Positions 48,557-56,827 of a stretch of 64,000 nt of DNA are shown piece after piece. The stretch covers positions 1 to 64,000 of the forward strand of contig NZ_JOAG01000024.1 of NCBI RefSeq assembly GCF_000725485.1. Direction: 5' to 3'. The notes beneath the pieces were generated by a model. The model saw only the letters and a list, made by a program, of their open reading frames with translations, was not told the origin of the DNA and searched no databases. The stretch is from Nonomuraea candida (GTDB lineage Bacteria > Actinomycetota > Actinomycetes > Streptosporangiales > Streptosporangiaceae). The first letter of the stretch is position 1. Every line of letters starts with the position of its first letter. Both the position numbers and the translations under genes were made by a program.

Positions 48557-49087
48557 ATGAATACCGCCGCCACGACCGTCGCCAGGCCCGGACTCGACGT
48601 CCTCGTCTCGGGGGTGTCGCGCATCGTCGCCCGCCGCCTCGACGCCCGCACGACCGCCCACGCCGTAGCCGGCCTGCTGCGCGACAACCTGCCGGGGCTC
48701 GACCTCCTCACGCCGGCGGAGCGCGCGGGCTCGCCCGACCGGTACGCCTCCCACGTGCTGCACGCCGAGGGCGGCTTCTCGATCGTCGGTGTGGTGTGGC
48801 GGCCCGGCCAGGACACCGCCATCCACGACCACGTCTCGTGGTGCACGTTCGGCATCCTCAGCGGCATCGAGTACGAGACGCTCTACCGCGACATGGGCGA
48901 CCACCTGGTGGAGATCGGCCGGGCCGAGAACCGGCCGGGCGAGGTCAGCGGGTTCGCGCCGCCCGGCGACATCCACATGGTGCGCAACACCAGCGCGGAG
49001 ACCGGGGTGTCGGTGCACGTCTACGGGGCCGACGTGAGCAGACTCGGCAGCAGCGTCCGCCGCGTCTACGACCTGCCCATCAGGTAG
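48557..49087 (+). CDS. cysteine-dioxygenase-like cupin protein
   Basis: 176 residues with the CDO cupin motifs: IHDHVSWCTFGILSG (first His pair), then GDIHMVRNTSAETGVSVHVYGAD (third His). The fold oxidises a thiol such as cysteine or a mercaptoacid using mononuclear Fe(II). The Glu of general cupins is absent, as in CDO. AGGGGA precedes the ATG. Probably controlled by the divergent LysR. Its last codons plus stop are duplicated just downstream. Confidence 0.85.
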   Translation: MNTAATTVARPGLDVLVSGVSRIVARRLDARTTAHAVAGLLRDNLPGLDLLTPAERAGSPDRYASHVLHAEGGFSIVGVVWRPGQDTAIHDHVSWCTFGILSGIEYETLYRDMGDHLVEIGRAENRPGEVSGFAPPGDIHMVRNTSAETGVSVHVYGADVSRLGSSVRRVYDLPIR

Positions 49088-49124
49088 CACTCGGGGCCTA
49101 CGACCTGCTCGTCAGGTAGCACTC
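49066..49124 (+). repeat. 32-bp-period tandem duplication of the CDO-like gene 3' end
   Basis: A 27-bp segment (49066-49092) that codes YDLPIR plus the TAG stop recurs at 49098-49124 with two base changes (would code YDLLVR-stop). The copy lies after the real stop. Confidence 0.85.
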
Positions 49125-49214
49125 CGGCCGGCTGGCCGCACGCCACCACGCGGCCAGGTGAGCTGACCGCAAGGTGCGAAAGGAAAATTTGCTCAAATTA
49201 TCTACGTCGAGCGG

Positions 49215-49370
49215 GTGAGAGCCCGCGAGCTGAGAGCCGAAGCCGAGCTCCACCGTCGTGCCCGGCCCCGGGGCTCGCTCCTGCGCGCCTGGGAGACCCG
49301 CCTCGGCTGGGCCCTGGTGGAGACCGGCCTGCGGCTCGTCATGCGCCGCCGCGTCGCGAGCCACTCGTGA
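49215..49370 (+). CDS. possible small basic protein (51 aa)
   Basis: GTG start 49215; the frame encodes a strongly basic helical peptide (VRARELRAEAELHRRARPRG..LLRAWETRLGWALVETGLRLVMRRRVASHS) with an amphipathic segment and 14 Arg. The only possible ribosome site is AAAGGA some 30 nt upstream, which would suit an alternative ATT/ATC start near 49197. No family is recognised. GC-rich DNA opens random frames, so this is tentative. Confidence 0.35.
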   Translation: MRARELRAEAELHRRARPRGSLLRAWETRLGWALVETGLRLVMRRRVASHS

Positions 49371-49374
49371 CCGC

Positions 49375-49451
49375 CTGATCAGGGCAGCTCGCCGGCTCCC
49401 TGATCAGGGCAGCTCACCAGGCTCCCTGATCAGGGCAGCTCGCCCGGCTCG
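49375..49451 (-). repeat. 25-26-bp tandem repeat (three units) at the 3' end of the CU044_5270-type gene
   Basis: Units 49375-49399, 49400-49425 and 49426-49451 of CTGATCAGGGCAGCTCnCC.. The last unit carries the real TGA stop of the minus-strand gene (stop 49430-49432); each extra copy includes the same ELP-stop sequence. No spacers, so not CRISPR. Confidence 0.85.
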
Positions 49452-50440
49452 TCCACGATGCCGGCGCCGAGGACCGACATCCCCACGGTCTCGCCGTCCC
49501 GCACCACCGTCATCCCCATGTACCGGTAGTCGGCGGAGTCGAGGACGTAGGAGGCCTTGACCCCGTCGCCGGCGTCGAACACCACGCCGACGCCCCGGCG
49601 GCCGTCCGCGTCCGTGGCGTCGGGCTCGATGGTCACGTGCGGGATCCGCGCCAGCGCGCGGTACATCGCCGCGGCCGTCTCCGGCGGGATCATCGGCCCG
49701 TACTTCATGTACCAGCCGATGGCCCCGAACGCCTTGACGTCATCCTCGATCCCCGGCGCGCAGCGAGGCCGGCAGATCGACAGCGGGGCCAGCTCCCTCC
49801 GGAGCCCCCGGAAGTGCGCCAGCAACGCGTCCGGGTCGGAGGGCAGCGCCTCGATCTCGCGCTGCGTGCGCCCGACGTGCGTCGGCCCCTTCTCCGCCGC
49901 GGTCACCTTGAGCTCGCCGCCCTCCTGCCTGAGCGCCTCCCGCCGCCCGTCCAGGCGGCTCCAGGTCTCGAACGCCGGCAGGTCGGCGCCCATGTGCTGC
50001 GACTCCTTGAGGTAGAACCACCGGTCCGGCCGCAGCTCCACGGCCGCGCTCCGGTCCGCGACGAGCGCCGCCCGCTCCAGCACCGCCACGGGGTCGCCCG
50101 TCTGCCGCCCCGGTCCCGCCACGGTCGCGCCGGGCCGCTCGGACACGGACTCCTGGGTCCGTACGCCGTCGTCCTGCGGGCGCAGCACCGCCACGGCCGC
50201 GACGGCCAGCACGCACGCCCCCGCCACCGTCATCCCCCACCGCAGCCGGTACGCCGGCCGGCGCGCCTTCCCGGCCGTGAGCCGGTACGCGAGCTGGCGC
50301 GCCCTCCCGGTCGCCCCCTCGGCCCTCATCCCGGCCGTCCCCTCGGCCCTCATCCCGGCCAGCCTGCGCTCCGCCCCCGACAGGTCGAGCCGCTCGGGGA
50401 CCTCGCTCCGCATCTCCCGGAGGAGTTCGATCTCGTTCAT
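49430..50440 (-). CDS. CU044_5270-family membrane protein, probable anti-sigma or sigma-linked partner
   Basis: 336 residues. N-terminal cytoplasmic part of about 68 residues (MNEIELLREMRSEVPERLD..) containing two Ala/Met/Arg/Gly-rich short repeats, one membrane helix (GMTVAGACVLAVAAVAVL), then an extracytoplasmic domain with RWFYLKESQHMGADLPAFETWSRLDGRREA, the family-typical WFY..E..H..W pattern. The family regularly follows ECF sigma genes. Here it starts 6 bp after the sigma gene. Anti-sigma activity is inferred from position and topology; no zinc-type HxxxCxxC motif is present. Confidence 0.82.
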   Translation of the reverse strand: MNEIELLREMRSEVPERLDLSGAERRLAGMRAEGTAGMRAEGATGRARQLAYRLTAGKARRPAYRLRWGMTVAGACVLAVAAVAVLRPQDDGVRTQESVSERPGATVAGPGRQTGDPVAVLERAALVADRSAAVELRPDRWFYLKESQHMGADLPAFETWSRLDGRREALRQEGGELKVTAAEKGPTHVGRTQREIEALPSDPDALLAHFRGLRRELAPLSICRPRCAPGIEDDVKAFGAIGWYMKYGPMIPPETAAAMYRALARIPHVTIEPDATDADGRRGVGVVFDAGDGVKASYVLDSADYRYMGMTVVRDGETVGMSVLGAGIVDEPGELP

Positions 50441-50446
50441 CCCTGC

Positions 50447-51136
50447 TCATCCCTCGTCCACGACGGTCGGATCGATTCCGGCGAGCCCGCGGCGCAACGC
50501 GCTCCTGGCCCGGTTGACGCGCGAGCGCACCGTCCCGACCGGCACGCCCAGCGCCGCCGCGGCCTCCTCGTACGTCAGCTCGGCCCACGTCACCAGCAGC
50601 AGCGTGTCCCGGTGCTTCCCCGGCAGCCCCGCCAGGGCCTTGGCCAGCCGCTTGCGCGCCCCGTCCGCGGCCACCCGCCGCTCGACCTCGTCGGTGAACG
50701 GCTCGGTGACGGGGTCGGCCCCGGTGCGGCTCAGCGCCTTGTAGAGGCCGATCTCGCGGCGGCGGTGCCGGCCGATGAGGTTGGTGGCGATGCCGTACAA
50801 CCAGGCGCGCTCGCCGCCGCGCCGCTCGTCATAGGAGTCCAGGTGCTGCAGCGCCACGGCGAACGTCTCGGCGACGATGTCGTCGGCGGGCTCCAGCCCC
50901 AGGCGCCGTACGACGTAGCGCTTCAGCTCGGGGGCGTGGGCGCGGAACAGGACGGCGAGCCGCTCGGACCCGCCCAGGGAGGGCCCGCTCGGGGAGGGCC
51001 CGCCCGGGGAGTGGCCGCCAGGGGAGGGCCCGCCCGTGGGTGGCCTGTTCTTGGGCGGTGCGTCCCCCAGCGGATCGGCGCCCGCCCGCGCGGCCCCCGG
51101 CCGGGGCGAGAGGTCCGCCCGGCTCTCGTGTCGCAT
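50447..51136 (-). CDS. ECF RNA polymerase sigma factor
   Basis: 229 residues. Region 2: LAVLFRAHAPELKRYVVRRLGLEPADDIVAETFAVALQHLDSYDERRGGERAWLYGIATNLIGRHRRRE. Region 4: RLAKALAGLPGKHRDTLLLVTWAELTYEEAAAALGVPVGTVRSRVNRARSALRRGLAG. The N-terminus carries an unusual Gly/Pro/Ser repeat arm (GGPSPGGHSPGGPSPSGPSLGG) from an imperfect tandem DNA repeat (about 50975-51050). Its operon partner is the membrane CU044_5270-type protein. Confidence 0.9.
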   Translation of the reverse strand: MRHESRADLSPRPGAARAGADPLGDAPPKNRPPTGGPSPGGHSPGGPSPSGPSLGGSERLAVLFRAHAPELKRYVVRRLGLEPADDIVAETFAVALQHLDSYDERRGGERAWLYGIATNLIGRHRRREIGLYKALSRTGADPVTEPFTDEVERRVAADGARKRLAKALAGLPGKHRDTLLLVTWAELTYEEAAAALGVPVGTVRSRVNRARSALRRGLAGIDPTVVDEG

Positions 51137-51527
51137 GTCTTGCCTCTCGGGTGTCTCCGGTCATGACATGAGTGATTGCCGCGGGCGGCGGCGACGGTTC
51201 CATGATTTTCCCTGACTCGTCCCCGGTCCGGTACGGGCGGGGACGCGGGCGTGCGTCCCGGCCGATCACGCCCCGGCCGATCACGTCCCGGCGATCAGCC
51301 CCCGGCCGATCACGTTCCGGCCCCGAGGGCCTCCTTTTAGCCGTCAAAAACGCATTTCCCGCTATTCGCCGCGCGGCCATTCGCGCGTGACTCCGATCGG
51401 AAGGCGCGAAACGCCGCCCGGTGGCCCCGGTTCTGGAATTCTTACCGCACGGCTGGTTAACCGCCCCGGCAGGCCGGTTAAATCCAGCGATGAACGGCCG
51501 GAAAAACGCGGAGAAGGGAGCCGTTCG
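51137..51527. other. 391-bp intergenic region between the sigma gene and the imiditide-like operon
   Basis: No credible gene. It holds a run of imperfect 13-16-bp units of CCCGGCCGATCACG (51256-51314, four copies), an AT-richer stretch (about 51340-51365) and GGTTAACC at 51455-51462. Promoters for both divergent operons must lie here, but I could not single one out. Confidence 0.6.
51256..51314. repeat. short tandem repeat (CCCGGCCGATCACG, four units)
   Basis: Units begin near 51256, 51271, 51286 and 51299; the third is shortened. Non-coding, upstream of the sigma gene. Confidence 0.75.
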
Positions 51528-51665
51528 TTGGGCAAGGACAAGGACGACAAGGACGGCAAGGAATACACGCCGAGACACGCGGGCGAGCGGAAGAAGGACG
51601 TGCCGCTGGAGCCGAAGCGGCCGACGGGCCCCGAATGGAACGGCAAGGGCGGAAAGCGTAGCTAG
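51528..51665 (+). CDS. imiditide-like RiPP precursor peptide
   Basis: 45 residues, TTG start with AGGGAG 8 nt upstream. Half of the residues are charged (13 Lys/Arg, 9 Asp/Glu) and there is no hydrophobic core: GKDKDDKDGKEYTPRHAG..KRPTGPEWNGKGGKRS. Two succinimide-prone sites are present, Asp9-Gly10 and Asn38-Gly39. The TAG stop overlaps the methyltransferase GTG by one base (TAGTG), so the two are made together. A tiny, highly charged peptide coupled to a protein-isoaspartate-methyltransferase homologue is the defining layout of imiditides, RiPPs described in Nonomuraea (NmaA/NmaM) in which an Asp is converted to a stable aspartimide. The exact modified residue here is unknown. Confidence 0.7.
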   Translation: MGKDKDDKDGKEYTPRHAGERKKDVPLEPKRPTGPEWNGKGGKRS

Positions 51666-52789
51666 TGGATGCGGAAAAGCTCAATGTCGCGCTGGCCGAC
51701 AGGCTGGCCGCCAACGGAGAGCTGAATGACCCGGCATGGCGGGCCGCGCTGCTCGCCGTGCCCCGTCACAGGTTCGTGCCCGACGTGGCCTGGGCCCGGC
51801 CGGACGACGGCCCGGCGTACCGGATCGACCGGACCGGCGACCCCGGCGGGTGGCTCGCCGCCGCGTACGCCGATCACGCGATCATCACGCAGTTCGACGA
51901 CGGGGCGACGGCGGTCGGCGCGGGGAGCGGCCGCTACACCTCCTCGTTGTCGGCCCCCGGCGTCGTCCTCGACTTCCTCGAACTGCTCGCCCCCGAGCCC
52001 GGCCACCGCGTGCTGGAGATCGGCACCGGGCCCGGCTGGACGGCCGGCCTGCTCGCGCACCGGCTCGGCGACGCCGGCGTGACCAGCGTGGAGATCGACC
52101 CGCAGGTCCTCGCCACGGCCGCGGCCAACCTGCGCGCGCTCGGCCGCCGCCCCGGCCTGGTGCTGGGCGACGGGGCGGGAGGCAGGGCCGGCGGCGCTCC
52201 GTACGACGGGGTGCACGTCACCTGCGGCGTCCACACCGTCCCGCACGCCTGGGTGCGCCAGACCCGCCCCGGCGGGGTGATCGTGCTGCCGTGGATGCCC
52301 CGCTACGCGCCCGGCCACCAGCTTCGCCTGACGGCCGGCCCCGCCGGCACGGCGTCGGGGCATTTCGCCGGCTCCGCCACTTACATGCCGCTGCGCGGCC
52401 AGCGCTCCGCACCGGCGCCCAGATTCACCGGCGATTTCCGTCGCCGCACCGCGGAAATCCCCCCGGAGACGATATTCCGGGCGGCTTACGGCGCCGATGT
52501 CGCCATCGCCGGAACACTGCCCGACGTGCACGCGAGCGTGGCCGCGGACAATGGTTTCGAGGTCTGGCTGTGGGCCGGCGATTCCCTGGCCTACGGCGCC
52601 GGATCGCACATCGCGGAAACCGGCCCGCGCAATCTGTGGAATGAGGTGGAGCGGGCATTCGGACGCTGGCTGGAATGGGGGCGTCCCGAGCGTTCCCGGT
52701 TCGGCATGACGGTCTCGCCCGTCGGACAGCACGTGTGGCTGGATTCGCCCGGCAATCCGCTCGCGAAAGGGCACGGCCCGTCGGGCTGA
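51665..52789 (+). CDS. PIMT-like O-methyltransferase of an imiditide-type RiPP cluster
   Basis: 374 residues. N-terminal AALLAVPRHRFVPDVAWARPDD and YADHAIITQFDDG match protein-L-isoaspartate O-methyltransferases; VLEIGTGPGWTAGLLAHRLG and VTSVEIDPQV form the SAM site. The protein is longer than housekeeping PIMT (about 210 residues), with a C-terminal extension of about 150 residues, as in PIMT homologues acting on lanthi-, grasp- and imiditide peptides, where the enzyme methylates an Asp side chain that then cyclises to aspartimide. Starting inside the peptide stop codon ties it to the 45-residue precursor. No protease, transporter or other maturase lies next door. Confidence 0.8.
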   Translation: MDAEKLNVALADRLAANGELNDPAWRAALLAVPRHRFVPDVAWARPDDGPAYRIDRTGDPGGWLAAAYADHAIITQFDDGATAVGAGSGRYTSSLSAPGVVLDFLELLAPEPGHRVLEIGTGPGWTAGLLAHRLGDAGVTSVEIDPQVLATAAANLRALGRRPGLVLGDGAGGRAGGAPYDGVHVTCGVHTVPHAWVRQTRPGGVIVLPWMPRYAPGHQLRLTAGPAGTASGHFAGSATYMPLRGQRSAPAPRFTGDFRRRTAEIPPETIFRAAYGADVAIAGTLPDVHASVAADNGFEVWLWAGDSLAYGAGSHIAETGPRNLWNEVERAFGRWLEWGRPERSRFGMTVSPVGQHVWLDSPGNPLAKGHGPSG

Positions 52790-52858
52790 TCGGGCGCGGC
52801 ATAGGGTGGTGCCCGACCATCTGGAGTCCGGCCATCGCCGCACGGGCAGGAGGAGAGC

Positions 52859-53659
52859 GTGGTGAACGACGGAGCCGCACCGGACGCCGCCCCAGCCTGG
52901 GCCCTGCCGTCGCCGTGGCGCGAGGCGCGCGTCGCGGTGGTGGTGCCGACGTACAACGAGGCGGGCAACCTCGGCGAGTTAGCCGCGCGCGTGCTCGCGC
53001 TCGACCTGCCCAACCTCCGCCTCGTCATCGTCGACGACGACTCGCCCGACGGCACCGGCGCCCTCGCCGACGACCTGGCCAAGCGCGCCAACGAGGAGCG
53101 CGCGGAGCGCATGCTGGTGCTGCACCGCCAGGTCAAGGAGGGCATCGGGCGCGCCCACCTCGCCGGCATGCGGGCGGCGCTCGCCCGCGGTGACGAGTAC
53201 ATCGTGCAGATGGACGGCGACCTCAGCCACCGCCCCGAGTACATCCCGCACCTGCTCGGCACGATCCTGGCCACCGAGGCCGGCGTGGTCATAGGCAGCC
53301 GGTACGTCGTCGGCGGCTCCCTGTCCACCCAGTGGGGCCGCCACCGCCGGCTGCTGAGCCGGTTCGCCGGCCTCTACGTCAACACGATCCTGCACCTGTC
53401 GGTCCGCGACCCGACGGGCGGCTTCAAGATCTGGCACCGGGACGTGCTCGAAAGCATCGACCTCGACGCCATCAGAAGCGACGGCTACAGCTTCCAGGTC
53501 GAGATGAACTACCGCTGCAAGCGCCTCGGCCGCGCGATCGTGGAGATGCCGATCCACTTCGAGGAGCGCAACGCGGGCTCCAGCAAGATCAGCTTCGCCG
53601 TGCAGCTGGAATCCATGCTCACCCCCTTCGCCCTCCGCTTCTCCCGCCGCCACCGCTGA
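52859..53659 (+). CDS. GT2 polyprenyl-phosphate mannose synthase (DPM1/Ppm1-like)
   Basis: 266 residues. VVVPTYNEAGNLGELAARVL, VDDDSPDGTGALADDLAK, IVQMDGDLSHRPEYIPHLL, VVIGSRYVVGGSLSTQWGRHRRLLSRFAGLYVNTILHLSVRDPTGGFKIW and FEERNAGSSKISF follow the dolichol/polyprenol-phosphate mannose synthase catalytic domain closely. It transfers Man from GDP-Man to polyprenyl phosphate on the inner membrane face, for protein and lipoglycan mannosylation. There are no C-terminal membrane helices. The start may be GTG 52859 or 52862, after AGGAGGAGA. Confidence 0.88.
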   Translation: MVNDGAAPDAAPAWALPSPWREARVAVVVPTYNEAGNLGELAARVLALDLPNLRLVIVDDDSPDGTGALADDLAKRANEERAERMLVLHRQVKEGIGRAHLAGMRAALARGDEYIVQMDGDLSHRPEYIPHLLGTILATEAGVVIGSRYVVGGSLSTQWGRHRRLLSRFAGLYVNTILHLSVRDPTGGFKIWHRDVLESIDLDAIRSDGYSFQVEMNYRCKRLGRAIVEMPIHFEERNAGSSKISFAVQLESMLTPFALRFSRRHR

Positions 53660-53687
53660 CCCGCCCGCTACGCGGGTAGCGGGCGGG
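53660..53687. terminator. strong hairpin terminator between convergent genes
   Basis: Perfect 12-bp stem CCCGCCCGCTAC / GTAGCGGGCGGG with a 4-nt loop (GCGG), directly after the GT2 stop and 21 bp before the M20 gene stop. Confidence 0.8.
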
Positions 53688-53708
53688 CCGGCCGGCGTGG
53701 CCGGAGGG

Positions 53709-55064
53709 CTAGACGCCGAGGGCCGAGGGGAGGCTGAGCTCGTGCAGGAACAGGGCCTCCGTGGTGGCGACGCGGCGCAGTTCCTCCAGGTCCACGCGCT
53801 CGTTGGGAGCGTGGATGGCCGCCTCCTCGTCCTCCGCGCCGAACAGCAGGATCTCGGCCGCCGGGAACTGCTTGAGCAGGGTGCTCACCAGCGGGATGGA
53901 GCCGCCCGCGCCCACGTCCCTCGGCGGGCGGCCGAAGGCGCGCTCCATGGCGCGGTTGAGGGCGGCGCGGGCCTTGCCGCCCGAGTCGGCCTGGAAGCCG
54001 GAGCCGACGGTGAAGTCGCCGAACGCCACCTGCACGTTCCACGGCGCCACCTGGCGCAGGAACTCCACCACCGCGTTCACCGTCGTCTTCGGGTCGCCGG
54101 CCGGAGGCACGCGCACGGTCACCCGGGCCCGCGCCGCCGGCTGGACGGCGTTGATCGCGCCGGAGACCGTCGGCACGTCGAGGCCCGTGACGGTGATGGC
54201 GTACGACGACCACAGCCGGTCGGCCAGCGAGCCCGAGCCCACCAGCGAGACGCCGTCGAGCACCCCGGCGGTCTTCCTGAACTCCTCCTCCGACGGCCCC
54301 TGGCCGAGGAACGAGCCCCGGGGCAGGCCGGGTACGCGGATGTCGCCGTTGTCGTCGTGCAGCGAGGTCAGCATGCGCATGAGCGCGGCCAGGGCGTCGG
54401 GGGCGGCGCCGCCGAACGAGCCGCTGTGCACGGCCTCGCGCAGCGTGCGGACCTCGATGGTGAAGGCGGCCATGCCGCGCAGCGAGGTGGTGACGGCCGG
54501 GTCGGCCACGCGCGGGTTGCCCGTGTCGGCCACCACGATGGCGTCGGCCCGCAGCAGGTCGGGGTGGCGCTCGACGAACGCCTCCAGCCGGTCGCCCGCG
54601 TATTCCTCCTGGCCTTCGATGATGACCTTGATGCCCACCGGGAAGCGGCCCTGGAAGGCGCGCAGGGCGGTGATGTGGGAGATGACGCCGGACTTGTCGT
54701 CGGCGGTGCCGCGCCCGTACAGGCGGCCGTCGATGAGGGTCGGCTCGAACGGCGGGGTGCGCCACGCGGCCGGGTCGCCGGCGGGCTGCACGTCGTAGTG
54801 CGCGTACAGCAGGACCGTGGGCATGCCGGGCGGCGCGGGGGCCTCGCCGTAGACGGCGGGGAAGCTGCCCTCGACGGGGACCTGCTGCACACGCGGCAGG
54901 CCGGTGGAGCGCAGCAGCTCCTCCGTCATGGCGGCGGCGGCGAAGACGGGCTCTTCCGGGTGCCCGGGGAAGGCCACGGAGGGGATGGCGGCGAGCCGCC
55001 TGAGCTCCTCGATGGCCTGTGGCATCGCGGCGGAGACGGCGCTCTCGATCTGATCTGGAGTCAC
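53709..55064 (-). CDS. M20-family metallopeptidase (dipeptidase)
   Basis: 451 residues. Zinc-ligand motifs: LLYAHYDVQPAGDPAAW, YGRGTADDKSGVISHITAL, and IIEGQEEYAG (catalytic Glu-Glu), with a lid domain from about 195 (LRGMAAFTIEVRT..). Family members hydrolyse dipeptides or N-acyl amino acids in the cytoplasm; the length suits the dipeptidase group. The final zinc-binding His is in EEAAIHAPNERVDL. It is convergent with the GT2 gene and separated from it by a terminator. It is not operon-linked to another gene. Confidence 0.9.
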   Translation of the reverse strand: MTPDQIESAVSAAMPQAIEELRRLAAIPSVAFPGHPEEPVFAAAAMTEELLRSTGLPRVQQVPVEGSFPAVYGEAPAPPGMPTVLLYAHYDVQPAGDPAAWRTPPFEPTLIDGRLYGRGTADDKSGVISHITALRAFQGRFPVGIKVIIEGQEEYAGDRLEAFVERHPDLLRADAIVVADTGNPRVADPAVTTSLRGMAAFTIEVRTLREAVHSGSFGGAAPDALAALMRMLTSLHDDNGDIRVPGLPRGSFLGQGPSEEEFRKTAGVLDGVSLVGSGSLADRLWSSYAITVTGLDVPTVSGAINAVQPAARARVTVRVPPAGDPKTTVNAVVEFLRQVAPWNVQVAFGDFTVGSGFQADSGGKARAALNRAMERAFGRPPRDVGAGGSIPLVSTLLKQFPAAEILLFGAEDEEAAIHAPNERVDLEELRRVATTEALFLHELSLPSALGV

Positions 55065-55289
55065 GGACGGTCCCCCGGGGGTTGTTCTGCAACGGTTCTG
55101 GGCTGTTGACGCTAGTTCACAGCGGTTCGTCTCATTGGATCACAACCGGCCCTGCGCTGCGGAAACGAGCCTGGGAAGGTCTTGACCCGTGGGCTAATCT
55201 AACCTGCGGATTTCGTTGTCGTTACATAGCGGTTCTGCGGAAACCGATTTTCTTGCAGAGTGCTGCGACCGATTCGCTTGGCAGATCCC

Positions 55290-55301
55290 CAGGTTAACCT
55301 G
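55290..55301. promoter_or_regulatory. palindrome CAGGTTAACCTG in aminotransferase promoter
   Basis: A perfect 12-bp palindrome 37 bp upstream of the ATG at 55339. The related half CTAACCTGCGG lies at 55198-55208, so a regulator may bind two sites in this 274-bp promoter. Confidence 0.5.
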
Positions 55302-55338
55302 CAGACTGTGAGGAGTTGAGACACGAGGGACGATAACC

Positions 55339-56721
55339 ATGACGCAGCCGGAACACGACGTCCTGAAGGCCGCGCAGGACAACCTGTGGTTGCACTTCAC
55401 CAGGCACAGTGCCTACCAGCAGTCCGAGATCCCGACCATCGTGCGCGGTGAGGGATCGTACGTCTACGACATCCACGGCAAGCGCTACCTCGACGGCCTG
55501 GCCGGGCTGTTCGTGGTCCAGGTGGGCCACGGGCGCCAGGAGCTGGCCGAGGCCGCCGCCAAGCAGGCCCAGGAGCTGGCGTTCTTCCCCCTGTGGTCCT
55601 ACGCCCACCCCAAGGCGGCCGAGCTGGCCCAGCGGCTGGCCGCCATGACGCCCGGCGAGCTGAACCGCGTCTTCTTCACCACCGGCGGCGGCGAGGCGGT
55701 CGAGACCGCCTGGAAGCTGGCCAAGCAGTACTACAAGCTCGTCGGCAAGCCGCTCAAGCACAAGGTCATCAGCCGCCAGATCGCCTACCACGGCACCCCG
55801 CAGGGCGCGCTGTCGATCACCGGCATCCCGGCGTTCAAGCAGATGTTCGAGCCGCTGGTGCCGGGGTCGGTCCGGGTGCCGAACACCAACCACTACCGCG
55901 CCGACGAGATCACCGGCGTCAAGGGCATGACCCCCGAGGAGTACGGGTTCTGGGCCGCCGAGCGGGTGGCCCGCGCGATCGAGATGGAGGGCCCCGACAC
56001 GGTGGCCGCCGTCTTCGCCGAGCCCGTCCAGAACGCCGGCGGGTGCTTCCCGCCGCCTCCCGGCTACTTCCAGCGGCTGCGCGAGATCTGCGACGAGTAC
56101 GACGTCCTGCTCGTCTCCGACGAGGTCATCTGCGCCTTCGGCCGGCTGGGCACCATGTTCGGCGGCCAGAAGTTCGACTACGTGCCCGACATCATCACCT
56201 GTGCCAAGGGCATGACCAGCGGTTACGCCCCGATCGGGGCAATGATCGCGCACGAGCGGCTGTTCGAGCCGTTCAAGGACGGCGACACCATGTTCGCCCA
56301 CGGCTACACCTTCGGCGGGCACCCCGTCTCGGCGGCCGTGGCGCTGGCCAACCTGGACATCTTCGAGCGCGAGGACCTCCTCGGCCACGTGAGCGCCAAC
56401 GAGCCGCGCTTCCGCCAGACCCTCGACGACCTGCGCGACCTGCCGATCGTCGGCGACGTGCGCGGCTCCGGCTACTTCTGGGGCATCGAGCTGGTCAAGG
56501 ACAAGAGCACCAAGGAGACGTTCAGCGCCGACGAGTCGGAGCGGCTGCTGCGCGGGTTCCTGTCGAAGGCGCTGTACGACGCGGGGCTCTACTGCCGCGC
56601 CGACGACCGCGGCGACCCCGTCATCCAGCTCGCCCCGCCGCTGATCGCGGGACAGAAGGAGTTCGACGAGATCGGGCAGATCCTGCGCGGCGTGCTCGGC
56701 GAGGCATGGGCCAAGCTCTAG
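55339..56721 (+). CDS. class III PLP aminotransferase (omega-amino acid/pyruvate type)
   Basis: 460 residues. YVYDIHGKRYLDGLAGLFVVQVGHGRQEL, the PLP-phosphate loop FFTTGGGEAVETAWKLAKQYY, SRQIAYHGTPQGALSITGI, VFAEPVQNAGGCFPPPPGYFQRLREICDEYDVLLVSDEVICAFGRLG, and ITCAKGMTSGY with the Schiff-base Lys. It converts an amino donor (probably omega-amino acid, putrescine- or diamine-type) and pyruvate to alanine. Alanine dehydrogenase follows 106 bp later on the same strand, which would recycle the alanine formed to pyruvate and ammonium, a sensible pairing. Confidence 0.9.
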   Translation: MTQPEHDVLKAAQDNLWLHFTRHSAYQQSEIPTIVRGEGSYVYDIHGKRYLDGLAGLFVVQVGHGRQELAEAAAKQAQELAFFPLWSYAHPKAAELAQRLAAMTPGELNRVFFTTGGGEAVETAWKLAKQYYKLVGKPLKHKVISRQIAYHGTPQGALSITGIPAFKQMFEPLVPGSVRVPNTNHYRADEITGVKGMTPEEYGFWAAERVARAIEMEGPDTVAAVFAEPVQNAGGCFPPPPGYFQRLREICDEYDVLLVSDEVICAFGRLGTMFGGQKFDYVPDIITCAKGMTSGYAPIGAMIAHERLFEPFKDGDTMFAHGYTFGGHPVSAAVALANLDIFEREDLLGHVSANEPRFRQTLDDLRDLPIVGDVRGSGYFWGIELVKDKSTKETFSADESERLLRGFLSKALYDAGLYCRADDRGDPVIQLAPPLIAGQKEFDEIGQILRGVLGEAWAKL

Positions 56722-56827
56722 CCGCCGTTCGGGCCGCCACCCTGTGGCGGGCCGCTCACTCCGGCCCGCCATGCACACCCCTCAACCCGGTACGACGGAG
56801 TGCCGGCTCCCGAAAGGACTCACCGCC

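Noticed and set aside
49375..49451. Possible mini CRISPR array
   Set aside because: The units are directly adjacent, without spacers, and run into a gene end; no cas genes.
51455..51462. GGTTAACC palindrome upstream of the imiditide-like operon
   Set aside because: Too short and isolated to call an operator.
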